Of a DNA stretch of 64,000 bases, positions 35,101 through 45,386 are shown piece by piece. Made by a program: the position numbers and the translations under genes. Numbering within the stretch: position 1 is the stretch's first letter; every line of letters begins with the position of its first letter. The DNA comes from Agaribacillus aureus. Its GTDB lineage: Bacteria; Bacteroidota; Bacteroidia; Cytophagales; Cyclobacteriaceae. The stretch is from contig JAUJEB010000007.1 of assembly GCA_030442055.1 (NCBI GenBank), positions 1 through 64,000 of the forward strand. Reading direction: 5' to 3'. Below the pieces are notes generated by a model. That model worked only from the letters and a program-made list of their open reading frames with translations, searched no databases and was not told the origin of the DNA.

Positions 35101-35913
35101 ATGTCAAAATTGAGAATCCTATATGTCGCTAGCGAGATTAATCCATTTTTACAAACATCTGAAGTGGCCGATTTCGTTAGAAAGCTTCCTCAGGCGATGC
35201 AAGAAAGAGGTATGGAAATTAGAATTTTAGTACCGCGTTTCGGCTTAATCAACGAGCGGAAAAACAGATTACATGAGGTAGTAAGACTTTCGGGAATCAA
35301 TATAGCAGTAGGTGAAGAGGAGAAACCTCTGGTCATTAAGGTGGCTTCTATACCTAATGCTAAGTTGCAAGTGTATTTTATTGATAACGAAGACTATTTC
35401 CATCGAAAATCCGTTTTCTTTGATAAGGAGGATAATTTTCATCCGGACAATGATGAGCGGGCCATCTTCTTCTGCAAAGGTGTGTTGGAAACTGTAAAGA
35501 AATTGGGCTGGGCTCCCGGTATTGTGCATTGTAACGATTGGATGACCAGTCTGATACCAATGTATCTGAAGACTACTTTCAAAAATGATCCGGTTTTCAA
35601 AGATGCCAAAACGGTATTTACCGTTTACAATAATCCTTTCAAACACAAATTTGAAGGCAATATTATCGAAAAAGTAAAAATGATTGATATAGAAGACAGT
35701 ATGTTATCCAATCTGAAGTCTGCCGATTACGCAGGTTTTATTAAGATCGGAGCAGAGTATGCTGACGCGGTAATCAAATCGGATGAAGATTGTAGCGCAA
35801 CTTTGGATCAGCTATTTGCCGAATTCCAAAGCGACAAAAAGATAGATACCATAGAGAAAGACGAAGATTTTCTGGATTCTTATTTCAATCTATATAATGA
35901 ACTTGTTGGCTAA
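35101..35913 (+). CDS. Short glycogen/starch synthase-like protein (GT5 N-terminal domain)
   Basis: 270 residues, matching only the N-terminal Rossmann half of glycogen synthase: ILYVASEINPFLQTSEVADFVRKLPQAM and CNDWMTSLIPMYL. The usual lysine of the KxGGL motif is not seen (the chain reads QTSEVADF). The C-terminal ADP-glucose-binding half is absent and the next gene is unrelated. Short forms of this kind recur in Bacteroidota, so it is a family form and not an assembly error. Overlaps the DUF4270 gene by 17 bases. Confidence 0.85.
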   Translation: MSKLRILYVASEINPFLQTSEVADFVRKLPQAMQERGMEIRILVPRFGLINERKNRLHEVVRLSGINIAVGEEEKPLVIKVASIPNAKLQVYFIDNEDYFHRKSVFFDKEDNFHPDNDERAIFFCKGVLETVKKLGWAPGIVHCNDWMTSLIPMYLKTTFKNDPVFKDAKTVFTVYNNPFKHKFEGNIIEKVKMIDIEDSMLSNLKSADYAGFIKIGAEYADAVIKSDEDCSATLDQLFAEFQSDKKIDTIEKDEDFLDSYFNLYNELVG

Positions 35914-37234
35914 GAGATTAGGGCCTATATTCATCCTGGCCCTTATATTTTCTTGTGAAGATCCAAATGAGATAGGATTAAACCTTAATCCGGGTTTGCA
36001 AAACCTGGAAGTCCGGTTTATAGAAATTCCCCTGGAGGCAAGTAACCTGCAACTGGATTCCGTTAACTCAACAATTAATGGGCAGTTTATGATGGGTAGA
36101 ATTGATGATCCTGTTTTTGGGGTTACCACCGCCACCGCTTATTCACAGGTAAGGCCAAGTTCATTTACCACAAGCTTTCCGGAAGGTGTAGCCTTTGATT
36201 CCTTGATTTTAAGTGTTAACGGAACCTATTTGTATGGTGATGGAACAGGCCAAACGCAAAACATTTCTATTCACCAGCTATCCGAAGGAATTGTAGATAC
36301 TATCAGGTATTTTACGTTTGATACGCGTCAGTTTAACAATGAGTCTATCGGTGAACTGAATTTTACGGTGGGTGCAACCAGGCCTGACACACTCAGACTT
36401 TCCACCAGGTTAGATGATGATTTTGGTATGACGTTGTTCGACGCTGCTGTTAACAATGACGATGCATTTGAAAATACGACGAGTTTTGATGAATATTTTA
36501 AAGGGCTTTCCTTTGTCTCCGACCCGTCAAACTCTATGATCTTTTCTGCTAATCCGGAAGATCCGGAGACTGTGATGTCCCTGTATTATTCTACCTCGGA
36601 AGATACTGTAGCCAGAAGATTAAACTTCACCTTTAATGCATTTGTCGGTGGTCAGTTCAATGGCAATTCTTATTTTTCCAATATAAGTACGGACAGAACC
36701 GGTACGCCGGTAGCAGGCATTACGGAGCGTTTTACCGAATTTGATCCCATAGACAATAAAGTTTTTCTACAGGCCGGAAATGCGCTTTATCCCAAAATAA
36801 AATTAGATGCCCTCCGGGAATTTGCAAAGTCCAATAATATTAAAGTCAATCGGGCTGATATTGTGATCGAAAGGGTGGAAGCATTTGATGACGGACTTGT
36901 TCCGCCTGAATCACTGTTCTTTTTCATTACCAATGAGACCAACAACTTTATCCCTTTTAGTAGTGGTACAGTGACAGGCTTGCGGGCTGTTCAGCAAGAG
37001 TCCGCCGCGCCATTTGCCGTAGGCAATGAATTAGTAGTCCCTTTTGAACAGGATTCGGAAAGGCAATTTGAGGGTAGCGTGACTTTATATGTACAAGCGG
37101 GAATTGTGGATGAGTTATTAGCAGAACCGGAAGATCTTTTACTGGTACCTTCCAGATTCTCATCGACAATCAATCGCGTTTCATTTGATACCTCCAATAT
37201 TAAATTACGGTTATTTTATACCACTTTTGAATAG
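35897..37234 (+). CDS. DUF4270 lipoprotein
   Basis: 445 residues. Lipobox FSC (residue 20) after a signal peptide; the DUF4270 pattern DPNEIGLNLNPG and the beta-rich body follow. Exported to the outer membrane or surface in Bacteroidota; function unknown. Its start lies inside the end of the short GT5 gene. Confidence 0.88.
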   Translation: MNLLAKRLGPIFILALIFSCEDPNEIGLNLNPGLQNLEVRFIEIPLEASNLQLDSVNSTINGQFMMGRIDDPVFGVTTATAYSQVRPSSFTTSFPEGVAFDSLILSVNGTYLYGDGTGQTQNISIHQLSEGIVDTIRYFTFDTRQFNNESIGELNFTVGATRPDTLRLSTRLDDDFGMTLFDAAVNNDDAFENTTSFDEYFKGLSFVSDPSNSMIFSANPEDPETVMSLYYSTSEDTVARRLNFTFNAFVGGQFNGNSYFSNISTDRTGTPVAGITERFTEFDPIDNKVFLQAGNALYPKIKLDALREFAKSNNIKVNRADIVIERVEAFDDGLVPPESLFFFITNETNNFIPFSSGTVTGLRAVQQESAAPFAVGNELVVPFEQDSERQFEGSVTLYVQAGIVDELLAEPEDLLLVPSRFSSTINRVSFDTSNIKLRLFYTTFE

Positions 37235-37299
37235 TAACTAACCCATTTATCACTATATTTACCAATTAAATCTAGTTATTATACAAAAAATCTTTTTTT

Positions 37300-39135
37300 A
37301 TGTGTGGAATTGTTGCTTACGTAGGCAAAAAGCAAGCGCATCCAATTGTCATCAAAGGTCTGAAAAGGCTTGAATACCGGGGCTATGATAGTGCTGGTAT
37401 TGCGCTTTTAAATGGGGACTTAAACGTATATAAGAAAAAAGGAAAAGTTTCCGACCTTGAGGCTTTCATCGAAGAAAAAAACCTGTCCAGTACCATAGGC
37501 ATCGGCCATACAAGATGGGCTACACATGGTGAGCCAAATGACGAAAATGCCCACCCTCATTTTAGCGGATCCGGGCGTCTGGCACTCATTCACAACGGTA
37601 TTATTGAAAATTACAGCTCTCTTAAACAAGAGCTTGAAAATAAAGGGCACCAGTTTGTTAGCGAGACAGACTCAGAGGTGCTTATTCACTTCATTGAAGA
37701 TATTCGGGAGAATAATGATTGCTCTTTGGAAGAGGCGGTCAGGCTGGCACTTACCAAGGTGGTTGGCGCTTATGCTATTGTGATTATGTCAAAGGATGAT
37801 CCCGATATGCTCATTGCGGCTCGTAAAGGCAGTCCCCTCGTGATTGGTTTGGGCCAGGATGAATTTTTCCTTGCCTCTGACGCTACCCCCATTGTCGAAT
37901 ATACCAATGAGGTGGTTTATGTCAATGATTATGAAATTGCCATTATTAAAGATGGCAACCTTAAAATAAAAAATACCCAGGACGTTCCGACTACTCCTTA
38001 CATACAGACACTGGATATGGAGCTCGAGGCCATTGAAAAAGGAGGGTATGAACACTTCATGTTGAAGGAAATATTTGAGCAGCCTAAGTCTATTGCAGAT
38101 TGTATGAGAGGAAGGCTTAATGCTTCGACAGGCCACCTTGTTTTGGGAGGTATCAGGGAATATGCCAATAAACTGGAAGGCGCGGAAAGAATTATTATGA
38201 TCGCCTGCGGCACCTCCTGGCATGCGGCGCTGGTGGCGGAGTATATATTTGAAGAGCTATGCCGGATTCCTGTGGAGGTGGAATACGCTTCTGAATTCAG
38301 GTATAGAAATCCAGTTATCAACGAAGGCGATGTCGTGGTCGCTATTTCTCAGTCCGGTGAAACGGCTGACACCCTGGCCGCTATGGAGCTGGCAAAATCC
38401 AAAGGAGCCATCATATTTGGCGTTTGTAATGTAGTAGGATCTTCTATTGCCAGGGTTTCCCACGAAGGCGCCTATACGCACGCAGGGCCGGAAATTGGTG
38501 TGGCCAGTACCAAGGCTTTCACAGCACAACTTACCGTACTGACTATGATTGCGTTAAGAGTGGCGCATCGAAAAGGCAGTATTACCGAAAGGAAATATCA
38601 TGAGTTGTTGGTAGAGCTTGAACAAATTCCCTCAAAGGTGGAGGAGAGTTTAAAGCTAAATGACAAGGTTGTCGAGATTTCGGATATTTTCAAGGAGGCC
38701 AGAAACTTTCTTTATCTGGGTCGCGGCTATAACTTCCCTGTGGCCCTGGAAGGCGCTTTAAAACTAAAGGAAATTTCATATATTCATGCAGAAGGATACC
38801 CGGCAGCAGAAATGAAACACGGGCCGATTGCCCTCATCGATGAGGAAATGCCCGTTGTATTTATTGCCACAAGGGATAGCTCCTACGACAAAATCGTTTC
38901 CAATATCCAGGAGGTTAAAGCCAGAAAAGGAAGAGTCATCGCCATTGTTACCAAGGGGGATGTCCTGATTCCGAAGATGGCCGATTTTGTGATAGAGGTG
39001 CCCGCCGCGCATGAGGCATTGATGCCGATGGTAGCGGTTATTCCCCTGCAACTGCTATCTTATCACATTGCGGTAATGAGAGGCTGTAACGTGGATCAAC
39101 CAAGAAATCTGGCGAAATCTGTAACTGTGGAGTAA
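37300..39135 (+). CDS. Glucosamine-fructose-6-phosphate aminotransferase (isomerizing)
   Basis: 611 residues, full length. Cys2 is the N-terminal nucleophile (MCGIVAYVG), with RLEYRGYDSAG and TRWATHG in the glutaminase part; two SIS domains follow (about 285-425 and 455-600), ending ARNLAKSVTVE-like. Makes glucosamine-6-phosphate for cell wall synthesis. No glmS ribozyme is visible upstream. A hairpin at 39195-39216 without T-run follows. Confidence 0.97.
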   Translation: MCGIVAYVGKKQAHPIVIKGLKRLEYRGYDSAGIALLNGDLNVYKKKGKVSDLEAFIEEKNLSSTIGIGHTRWATHGEPNDENAHPHFSGSGRLALIHNGIIENYSSLKQELENKGHQFVSETDSEVLIHFIEDIRENNDCSLEEAVRLALTKVVGAYAIVIMSKDDPDMLIAARKGSPLVIGLGQDEFFLASDATPIVEYTNEVVYVNDYEIAIIKDGNLKIKNTQDVPTTPYIQTLDMELEAIEKGGYEHFMLKEIFEQPKSIADCMRGRLNASTGHLVLGGIREYANKLEGAERIIMIACGTSWHAALVAEYIFEELCRIPVEVEYASEFRYRNPVINEGDVVVAISQSGETADTLAAMELAKSKGAIIFGVCNVVGSSIARVSHEGAYTHAGPEIGVASTKAFTAQLTVLTMIALRVAHRKGSITERKYHELLVELEQIPSKVEESLKLNDKVVEISDIFKEARNFLYLGRGYNFPVALEGALKLKEISYIHAEGYPAAEMKHGPIALIDEEMPVVFIATRDSSYDKIVSNIQEVKARKGRVIAIVTKGDVLIPKMADFVIEVPAAHEALMPMVAVIPLQLLSYHIAVMRGCNVDQPRNLAKSVTVE

Positions 39136-39222
39136 GCATAGCGCTTGAATCACTTCCCGTGGCTAGTAATAATAATAATGACAAATTAGATCCGCCCTCA
39201 ATGGAATGATTGAGGGGTCATG

Positions 39223-40059
39223 CTAATTGATCAATGCGTCAATTTCTGGGTAGTCGTTTTTATCAAACCGGGATTTTGAAAAGTGGATGCCGTCCTGAAA
39301 ATATTCATCATCGAAGTAGATGATGGATTTGAAATAGTTTGAAAAAATACGGTTGGTCTTTGCATCACTTTCTTTCAAAGTAGACCTGACTTTATCGACA
39401 TAGGCCTTTGTCGATTTTTTAGCAGGGGGAGATTTTACCTGAAATTCAATGCCATGCTTTTCACATAGCGCTATGATTTTCTTTAGATATTTTATGTTGG
39501 TAGCGGAAACCGTAGAATTTTTAAAGTCATCAAAAGAGTCTTCGTTACCTATATCCCAATTTGAAAAGCTGTGCTTAACGACCGGAAGCCAGGAAAATGC
39601 CGTGTAATTTGGAAAGGTTTTATTGATATAATCTACTTCTTCCTTGTCCAGCAACTTTAAGTCATTCCCGAATGGCTTGATAAAATAGTTAAAGGTATAT
39701 TCCTGGTTAAGGCTCATGGTCAGGGTGGTGGGATTGATAATTAAAATTACTTTATCAAATGATGAGTTGGCTTCAATCAGGTTTTTTAATAAAATAAAAT
39801 TTCCCGGGATTTCGTAGGACTGGTTGTTACAAAGACAATAGGTAGCGGCATTCTTTTTCTCGGCAAATAGTTGCTTGCAAACCGAATCGCCAAGTAGCAA
39901 TGTTTTGGTGTCTAGTTTCTTTTTACTTTTATTGACAAGAAAAAATACTTCCTTTGCTTTATTGAGTAATAATGGCAATGAGTAGCCATTGTATTCGATA
40001 TTTAATAAGATTAAACCCGGTACCAGCAAAGAAAAGAAGTAAGTAGCAAATTTTTTCAT
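39223..40059 (-). CDS. SGNH-like protein partnered with MBOAT
   Basis: 278 residues. N-terminal membrane anchor (about 5-25), then the SGNH block I LLGDSVCKQL with putative nucleophile Ser and the terminal DGIHFS providing Asp and His. Similar to the AlgX/DltD-type partners of MBOAT acyltransferases that move an acyl group onto an exported polymer. It starts two bases after the MBOAT gene. Confidence 0.75.
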   Translation of the reverse strand: MKKFATYFFSLLVPGLILLNIEYNGYSLPLLLNKAKEVFFLVNKSKKKLDTKTLLLGDSVCKQLFAEKKNAATYCLCNNQSYEIPGNFILLKNLIEANSSFDKVILIINPTTLTMSLNQEYTFNYFIKPFGNDLKLLDKEEVDYINKTFPNYTAFSWLPVVKHSFSNWDIGNEDSFDDFKNSTVSATNIKYLKKIIALCEKHGIEFQVKSPPAKKSTKAYVDKVRSTLKESDAKTNRIFSNYFKSIIYFDDEYFQDGIHFSKSRFDKNDYPEIDALIN

Positions 40060-40061
40060 GT

Positions 40062-41492
40062 TTAAAACTGGAAATAGATAAAATCGTTATTATGTATATT
40101 TAATATGCACATTAGGTTTAAACATAATAGCACAAGCAGAAATAAGTAATTCCAGGCAGGCCGATGCCCTAAAACAATCGTCCTTTCATCCTTTCTCAAG
40201 AACCATTCGATCAGGATCACTACAAAAATATAAAGTATCCCCTTTTTCCAAATCAGGTTTAAGTCAAACGTTGTGAACATTCTTTGAATGTAGGCAAAGG
40301 AGTCGGTAACAGTCTCACTTCTAAAAAACACCCAGGAAATCATAACAAAGAAGAATGTTGTCCCCATTTGATAGAGCTCCTGAAGAGACGGAAAAAAACT
40401 GTTTTCGGCCACGACCGATGTCAGGTATTTCCGGTTGGTCCCAAGGAGGAAAAACGGGATATACAAAATAGAATGTGTTAATCCCCAAAAGATAAACGTC
40501 CAATTGGCGCCGTGCCAAAATCCACTCACGGTGAAAATAATGAATATGTTCCTTAACGAAATCCATTTGGTCAATTTGGAACCTCCCAACGGCACATACA
40601 GATAATCTCTGAACCAGGTTGAAAGCGAGATATGCCATCTTCTCCAAAACTCACCGATGTTTCTCGAAAAGTAAGGAAACTTAAAATTAGACATTAAATC
40701 AAATCCAAAAAGTTTAGACGTTCCAATGGCGATGTCGGAATATCCGCTAAAATCACAATAAATTTGAAATGAGAAATAAAAGATTCCAAGCCACAAGGTA
40801 CCGCCACCAAGGTTTTGATAGTTTCCAAATATATCATCTACCATTGGCGCCAGCGAATCCGCGATGGCCACTTTTTTAAACATTCCCCACAGAATCAGCC
40901 TTAATCCCTGGATGCCCGCCTCATATTTAAATTCTCTTTTATTTAGAATCTGGGGAAGAAGATTTGAAGCTCTTTCAATTGGCCCCGCAACCAATTGCGG
41001 GAAAAATGAAACAAACGAAGCAAACGAAATAAAATCTTTAGTAGGGACTAACTTACCTTTGAAAATATCCAGCGAATAAGACAGGGTCTGGAAAGTATAG
41101 AATGAGATACCAACCGGCAGTATGATATTCAATGTCCATGTGCTCTGTGTTTCATATCCAAACGAACCTAGCAGCTCTATCCATGAGTCGACGAAGAAGC
41201 CGTAATATTTAAAAACACCTAAGATTCCCAGGTTGAACAGAATGCTGATCCAGAGATATAATTTTCTTTTGGAGCTACTTTCCAGTGTATGAATTTTCAG
41301 GCCGACAAAATAATCAACAACCGTTGAAAGGAATATCAGTGACAGAAAACGGTAATCCCACCAGCCATAAAAAAAATAGGAGCAAACAAGTATGAGAAGG
41401 TTTTGATGTTTGAGATTCTTACTGAAAACAAACCAATAGAGTATAAAAACTGATGGCAGGAACAGGAGAAACTCAATAGAATTAAATAACAT
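40062..41492 (-). CDS. MBOAT O-acyltransferase (AlgI/DltB-like)
   Basis: 476 residues with about ten membrane segments. Conserved FPQLVAGPIERA, IGEFWRRWHISLSTWFRDYLYVPLGG and the catalytic histidine in FWHGANWTFIFWG. Transfers an acyl group, often acetyl, across the membrane to an extracellular polysaccharide. The gene pair stands apart from any visible polysaccharide cluster. Confidence 0.92.
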   Translation of the reverse strand: MLFNSIEFLLFLPSVFILYWFVFSKNLKHQNLLILVCSYFFYGWWDYRFLSLIFLSTVVDYFVGLKIHTLESSSKRKLYLWISILFNLGILGVFKYYGFFVDSWIELLGSFGYETQSTWTLNIILPVGISFYTFQTLSYSLDIFKGKLVPTKDFISFASFVSFFPQLVAGPIERASNLLPQILNKREFKYEAGIQGLRLILWGMFKKVAIADSLAPMVDDIFGNYQNLGGGTLWLGIFYFSFQIYCDFSGYSDIAIGTSKLFGFDLMSNFKFPYFSRNIGEFWRRWHISLSTWFRDYLYVPLGGSKLTKWISLRNIFIIFTVSGFWHGANWTFIFWGLTHSILYIPFFLLGTNRKYLTSVVAENSFFPSLQELYQMGTTFFFVMISWVFFRSETVTDSFAYIQRMFTTFDLNLIWKKGILYIFVVILIEWFLRKDERTIVLGHRPAWNYLFLLVLLCLNLMCILNIHNNDFIYFQF

Positions 41493-41807
41493 ACCAGCAA
41501 AAAACGCTAAATTAATATATTTTATAAAATAGTTACTATTATTCTTTTAAGAAATTAATAAGTGCTTACCAGTTTCTGTAAGTGGAAAATGTGACAGGCA
41601 GGTAAGGCATATTATTTGGAAACAAATACACAAAACAAGTATTAAGAAGAATATCGATGATAACGGAGGTGCCGGACGCTTAACCCGGAAATCGCAGATC
41701 TATTTTTTTAAAATTCCAGCCATTATTTTTGTCAATTTATTGACCCCGTTAAGACATTATTTTATAATTTGGCCGAAAAATGAACGTCAATAATTAACAT
41801 TTTGAAA
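41493..41807. other. Intergenic region between MBOAT and RidA genes
   Basis: 315 bases between divergent genes, AT-rich, without a gene. A small 5-bp hairpin lies at 41565-41582 and no clear TAnnTTTG box is visible. Presumably contains both promoters. Confidence 0.4.
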
Positions 41808-42188
41808 ATGGCCAAAACTATAGTTTATACGAAAAATGCCCCTGAACCTATAGGCCCTTATAGCCAGGCAGTAAAAACTAAAAGGAATCTTTATATTTCA
41901 GGGCAAATTCCTATTGATCCGGTCACTGGCGAACTCGTCAAAGGAAGCATTAAAGATCAGACCCACCAGGTTATGAAAAATATATCAGCCATCCTTTACG
42001 CGGGCAAACTGAGTTTGAATGACGTTGTCAAATGCTCGATATTTGTCAAGGATATGAACGACTTTGCCGATGTTAATGAAATTTATGGCAAATATTTTCA
42101 GAATGACCCACCGGCGCGCGAAACTGTAGAAGTGAGCCGGTTACCCAAAGATGTCAGCGTTGAAATATCTTGCATCGCGGAAATCTGA
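41808..42188 (+). CDS. RidA/YjgF family enamine-imine deaminase
   Basis: 126 residues from the ATG at 41808. [27 protein letters not shown] and [23 protein letters not shown] include the key arginine and terminal glutamate of the RidA active site. Hydrolyses reactive enamines from PLP enzymes. Followed after three bases by a membrane protein gene. Confidence 0.93.
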   Translation: MAKTIVYTKNAPEPIGPYSQAVKTKRNLYISGQIPIDPVTGELVKGSIKDQTHQVMKNISAILYAGKLSLNDVVKCSIFVKDMNDFADVNEIYGKYFQNDPPARETVEVSRLPKDVSVEISCIAEI

Positions 42189-42191
42189 AGC

Positions 42192-42671
42192 ATGGAATAT
42201 TTACCATTTCAATCTGAAACGATCGTCCTTGCTCATGAAGCCGGGGAAGTATATGACAGATTGATCAAGGTAATTAAGCCGCTGGAAAGTAACCGGGAGC
42301 AGATGCCGCAACAAGAAAAAACATCCTCCTACCTATTCAACGGGATTCTTAAAGAGGATCGGTTTACGATTTCCAAAATTATAAAGCAGCCGGAAAATTT
42401 TCTCCCTTTAATTTCCGGGAGAATTGAGCCTACTTCTGCGGGCTGTATAATATTTTTAAAATACAGGATGTTTTTCAGTACCAATCTGTTTTTGGGATTT
42501 TGGTCGGTGGTGACCTTCCTGATGACCCTGTTATTTGTTATTAGCTATTCCAATTACCTTTATGCTACGGTTTGCCTCGGCTTTGGTATTGCCAACTATT
42601 CCATTGCCATAGCCAATTTTAATGCACAAATAAAACAGAGTAAAAGATTATTACACAAAGTCCTTGATTAA
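42192..42671 (+). CDS. Hypothetical membrane protein
   Basis: 159 residues with two membrane segments near 93-125 and 130-150 (FFSTNLFLGFWSVVTFLMTLLF, YATVCLGFGIANYSIAIANF). The N-terminal part is polar. Probably co-transcribed with the RidA gene. No family recognised. Confidence 0.65.
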   Translation: MEYLPFQSETIVLAHEAGEVYDRLIKVIKPLESNREQMPQQEKTSSYLFNGILKEDRFTISKIIKQPENFLPLISGRIEPTSAGCIIFLKYRMFFSTNLFLGFWSVVTFLMTLLFVISYSNYLYATVCLGFGIANYSIAIANFNAQIKQSKRLLHKVLD

Positions 42672-43429
42672 CGATCAAGCCATTTTTTAAAGTCTTGTAC
42701 CTTGTCTCTGCTAACAATTACCAGCTGATCATCACAATTTTTTAACTTGATTTTTAGCCGGCTGTTAGAATAACTGACAATATCCTGGATGGCATTAATA
42801 TGGATAAGATATTTCCTGTTAATCCTAAAAAAATCAATGGGATCCAGTGCATCGGTCACCTGCTCGAGGGAATAATCGATAATGTATCTTTTGTTGTGAT
42901 CCGTTTGCATAAAAGTTGCCTTCTCCATGCTTGAAAAAAACAGGGCATCCTTCACCTGCACGGAGTGTATATGTTCACCGATTTTCACGATAAATCTCGT
43001 TTTGTATCGTCCTCCCAAAAGCTTGACCACCTCCTCAATATCCGGTTTGGTAACCTGTGCGGGTGTGTTACTTCCCCTTATTTTTGTTAATTTTTCAAAT
43101 GCCCGGCGGATATCATCCTGGTCAAATGGCTTTAGAAGATAGTCAATGCTATTGACTTTAAAAGCGCGAATGGCATAATGGTCAAAGGCAGTAGTGAAGA
43201 TGATCGGGCACCTGATTTGGCAATAATCAAAAATTTCAAAACTTAAGCCATCACCCAACTGAACATCCATAAATACCAGGTCGGGAGTGCCGTTATTCAA
43301 AAACCACTTAACAGCGCTTTTGACGGCGTCAATGGTATCTAATATTTCAAAACCTGGATCATATTCATGTAGCAGCGACACTAATCTTTTAGCCGCCAAA
43401 ACCTCATCTTCAATGATTAGTATTTTCAT
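42668..43429 (-). CDS. LytTR response regulator
   Basis: 253 residues. Receiver domain 1-120 with phospho-acceptor Asp in LVFMDVQLGDG and Lys in YLLKPFDQDD; LytTR DNA-binding domain about 145-250 (FIVKIGEHIHSVQVKDALFFSS, FFRINRKYLIHINAI). Partner of the adjacent LytS-type kinase, separated by nine bases. Confidence 0.93.
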   Translation of the reverse strand: MKILIIEDEVLAAKRLVSLLHEYDPGFEILDTIDAVKSAVKWFLNNGTPDLVFMDVQLGDGLSFEIFDYCQIRCPIIFTTAFDHYAIRAFKVNSIDYLLKPFDQDDIRRAFEKLTKIRGSNTPAQVTKPDIEEVVKLLGGRYKTRFIVKIGEHIHSVQVKDALFFSSMEKATFMQTDHNKRYIIDYSLEQVTDALDPIDFFRINRKYLIHINAIQDIVSYSNSRLKIKLKNCDDQLVIVSRDKVQDFKKWLDR

Positions 43430-43438
43430 AAGATGGAA

Positions 43439-44470
43439 TTATTCTGCCTGTATTTGAAGGAATGGTAACTTTACTGTGAAATGATCTTTCTCCTCCAGTA
43501 TTTGTACTAATTTATTGGTCAAAAACTGGTATCGGGCTTTAATGTTTTTTAATCCCACACCCGTAGAGTTATTGGCAGATACTTGCTTTTTTTGCAAATT
43601 GTTGGAAACCACAATATATTCACTTCCCTCCAATCTTATATCGATGGTGAGGGGTTCTTCCCTGGAGATGATATTGTGCTTAATGGCATTTTCTACCAGC
43701 ATTTGGATCGACATAGGCGGTACGGTCAAAAGCGCGTTAATATCTACTGAATAGTGAACCTGTAAATTATCGCCATATCTAATTTTTTCAAGAAACAGAT
43801 AAGATTTAACAAAGGTCAATTCATCTTCCAGGGGGACCACTTCTTTCTCTTGTTGCTCCAGCACATAGCGATAAACCACTGACAATTGCTTGACAAATTT
43901 CGCTGCCGTGTCCTGGTCGTGATAAATCAAATCTACCAATGCGTTGAAGGAATTGAATAGAAAATGTGGGTTTACCTGGTTTTTAAGGGATTCATATTTG
44001 GAAGATAAACTTTCATTTTTCATTTTTTCCGCATCTAACTCTGATTTCTTCCAGTTGGCCAGGAAGAATCTGGCATGCATAAAAGCCGAAATTATCAAGG
44101 TGATCAGCAATGAAAACTTAATGTTGCTTACAATGACTTCTGGGGGCCACTGTGCGTTGAAGACCCACTGGAAGGCCAGCATTAGCAGGTAAACCATTAG
44201 CGTTGTATAAACCGTCATGGCGATCAGGCCCACAATCAATCTTCTGACAGGAAATTTGAACCAGGAGATCCAGAGATCGAGCCAACAGGATAAATAGGCA
44301 TTGCCCCGCCATAACGTTACCCAAACGGCAAGACTATATGCCATGCTTTTAAGGAATACCTCAGAAGAGGTTAGACATTCTCTGCATAGAAAAAAAACAA
44401 TTAATACCGAAACAATGGTAAATATTACTATTTCTAATGCGATATTTTGTCCGGTCCTTTTTTTGAACAT
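43439..44470 (-). CDS. LytS-type sensor histidine kinase
   Basis: 343 residues. Four membrane segments in 1-140, a coiled coil, then the His_kinase box with NPHFLFNSFNAL (about residue 165) and an HATPase with ENAIKHNI. Sensor without an extracellular domain, so it may sense membrane state. Forms a two-component pair with the LytTR regulator. Confidence 0.92.
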   Translation of the reverse strand: MFKKRTGQNIALEIVIFTIVSVLIVFFLCRECLTSSEVFLKSMAYSLAVWVTLWRGNAYLSCWLDLWISWFKFPVRRLIVGLIAMTVYTTLMVYLLMLAFQWVFNAQWPPEVIVSNIKFSLLITLIISAFMHARFFLANWKKSELDAEKMKNESLSSKYESLKNQVNPHFLFNSFNALVDLIYHDQDTAAKFVKQLSVVYRYVLEQQEKEVVPLEDELTFVKSYLFLEKIRYGDNLQVHYSVDINALLTVPPMSIQMLVENAIKHNIISREEPLTIDIRLEGSEYIVVSNNLQKKQVSANNSTGVGLKNIKARYQFLTNKLVQILEEKDHFTVKLPFLQIQAE

Positions 44471-44528
44471 GACGGTTTGTCGGATTATTGATATTAAATT
44501 AATTAATCACTTTGTGATTAACCTGGAA

Positions 44529-45221
44529 CTAACTATCTAAAATTAATACTTCTTTTGGTTTTTTCCCTTGTGATAGTAGCTTTCTGTAGCGCCTGATCCA
44601 GTAACCAATGAACAGTGATCCTATCGCCGTTGGCCATAGCCATGCTACCAGGTCTGGTATAAAGTTAAGTACCGTGGCTGAGAAGGCGGTCAATGTGGCA
44701 ATGTAACCAGCCATCATCCCACTAATGTGACTGAACAGCCACAGGTTTTTATCTTTTGGAGCAGATATAAATGATTTCAGGTTGCTATAGGAGGCATTTA
44801 AACCCGCCAATCCAAATCCTATGGCCAGATAAGCAAAGAATCCCTGAAAGCCGCTAATTGCCTGGTAGCCTCCCCAAATGATGAAACACAGATTAAATAT
44901 GCCATTTATTACCAGGGCAATCCAATCTAATTTTGTGATGCCTTTCCCAAGGTGTAATTGTTTATGATAAATGGCGCGGTAACCACTTAACACAGAGTAA
45001 TAGCTGAAAACAGCTATCATCAATAAGAATGGAATGAATTTATAAATGGAGATAATTAATGCAGTGGCAACCACAACAGTCATTGACCAAAAGTATAGCC
45101 TGCCCCACCTTTTGTGCCGGTCACCTCCTTTTCTTACGACCATAGCAACCGGAGCCATTACCAGTGCCAACATACCTGATCCAATGTGCAGGTAAAGAAA
45201 AAACTTCATTAAGACTTCCAT
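44529..45221 (-). CDS. Seven-helix membrane protein (DUF2306-like)
   Basis: 230 residues from the ATG at 45221; an earlier start at 45269 is less likely. Hydrophobic segments cover most of the chain, starting FFLYLHIGSGMLALVMAP followed by RHKRWGRLYFWSM, a pattern of DUF2306-type membrane proteins. Conserved histidines in the first helices may bind heme or metal. Function unknown. Confidence 0.7.
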   Translation of the reverse strand: MEVLMKFFLYLHIGSGMLALVMAPVAMVVRKGGDRHKRWGRLYFWSMTVVVATALIISIYKFIPFLLMIAVFSYYSVLSGYRAIYHKQLHLGKGITKLDWIALVINGIFNLCFIIWGGYQAISGFQGFFAYLAIGFGLAGLNASYSNLKSFISAPKDKNLWLFSHISGMMAGYIATLTAFSATVLNFIPDLVAWLWPTAIGSLFIGYWIRRYRKLLSQGKKPKEVLILDS

Positions 45222-45386
45222 GATATAACGACTTTTCCCAAATAAGCTCACAATTGCGAAGTATTTCAAAATGAACTTACCGAATTGTAGAATCTACAGG
45301 ATGAATCGTTGGAAATGAAAATAAAAATGAAAGTTAAAATAAAAATTAAAAACTCTTCATTTTTATTTTGATTGCAATTTTTATTG

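Noticed and set aside
37235-37299. glmS ribozyme before glmS
   Set aside because: The gap is only 65 bases, AT-rich and without the ribozyme core.
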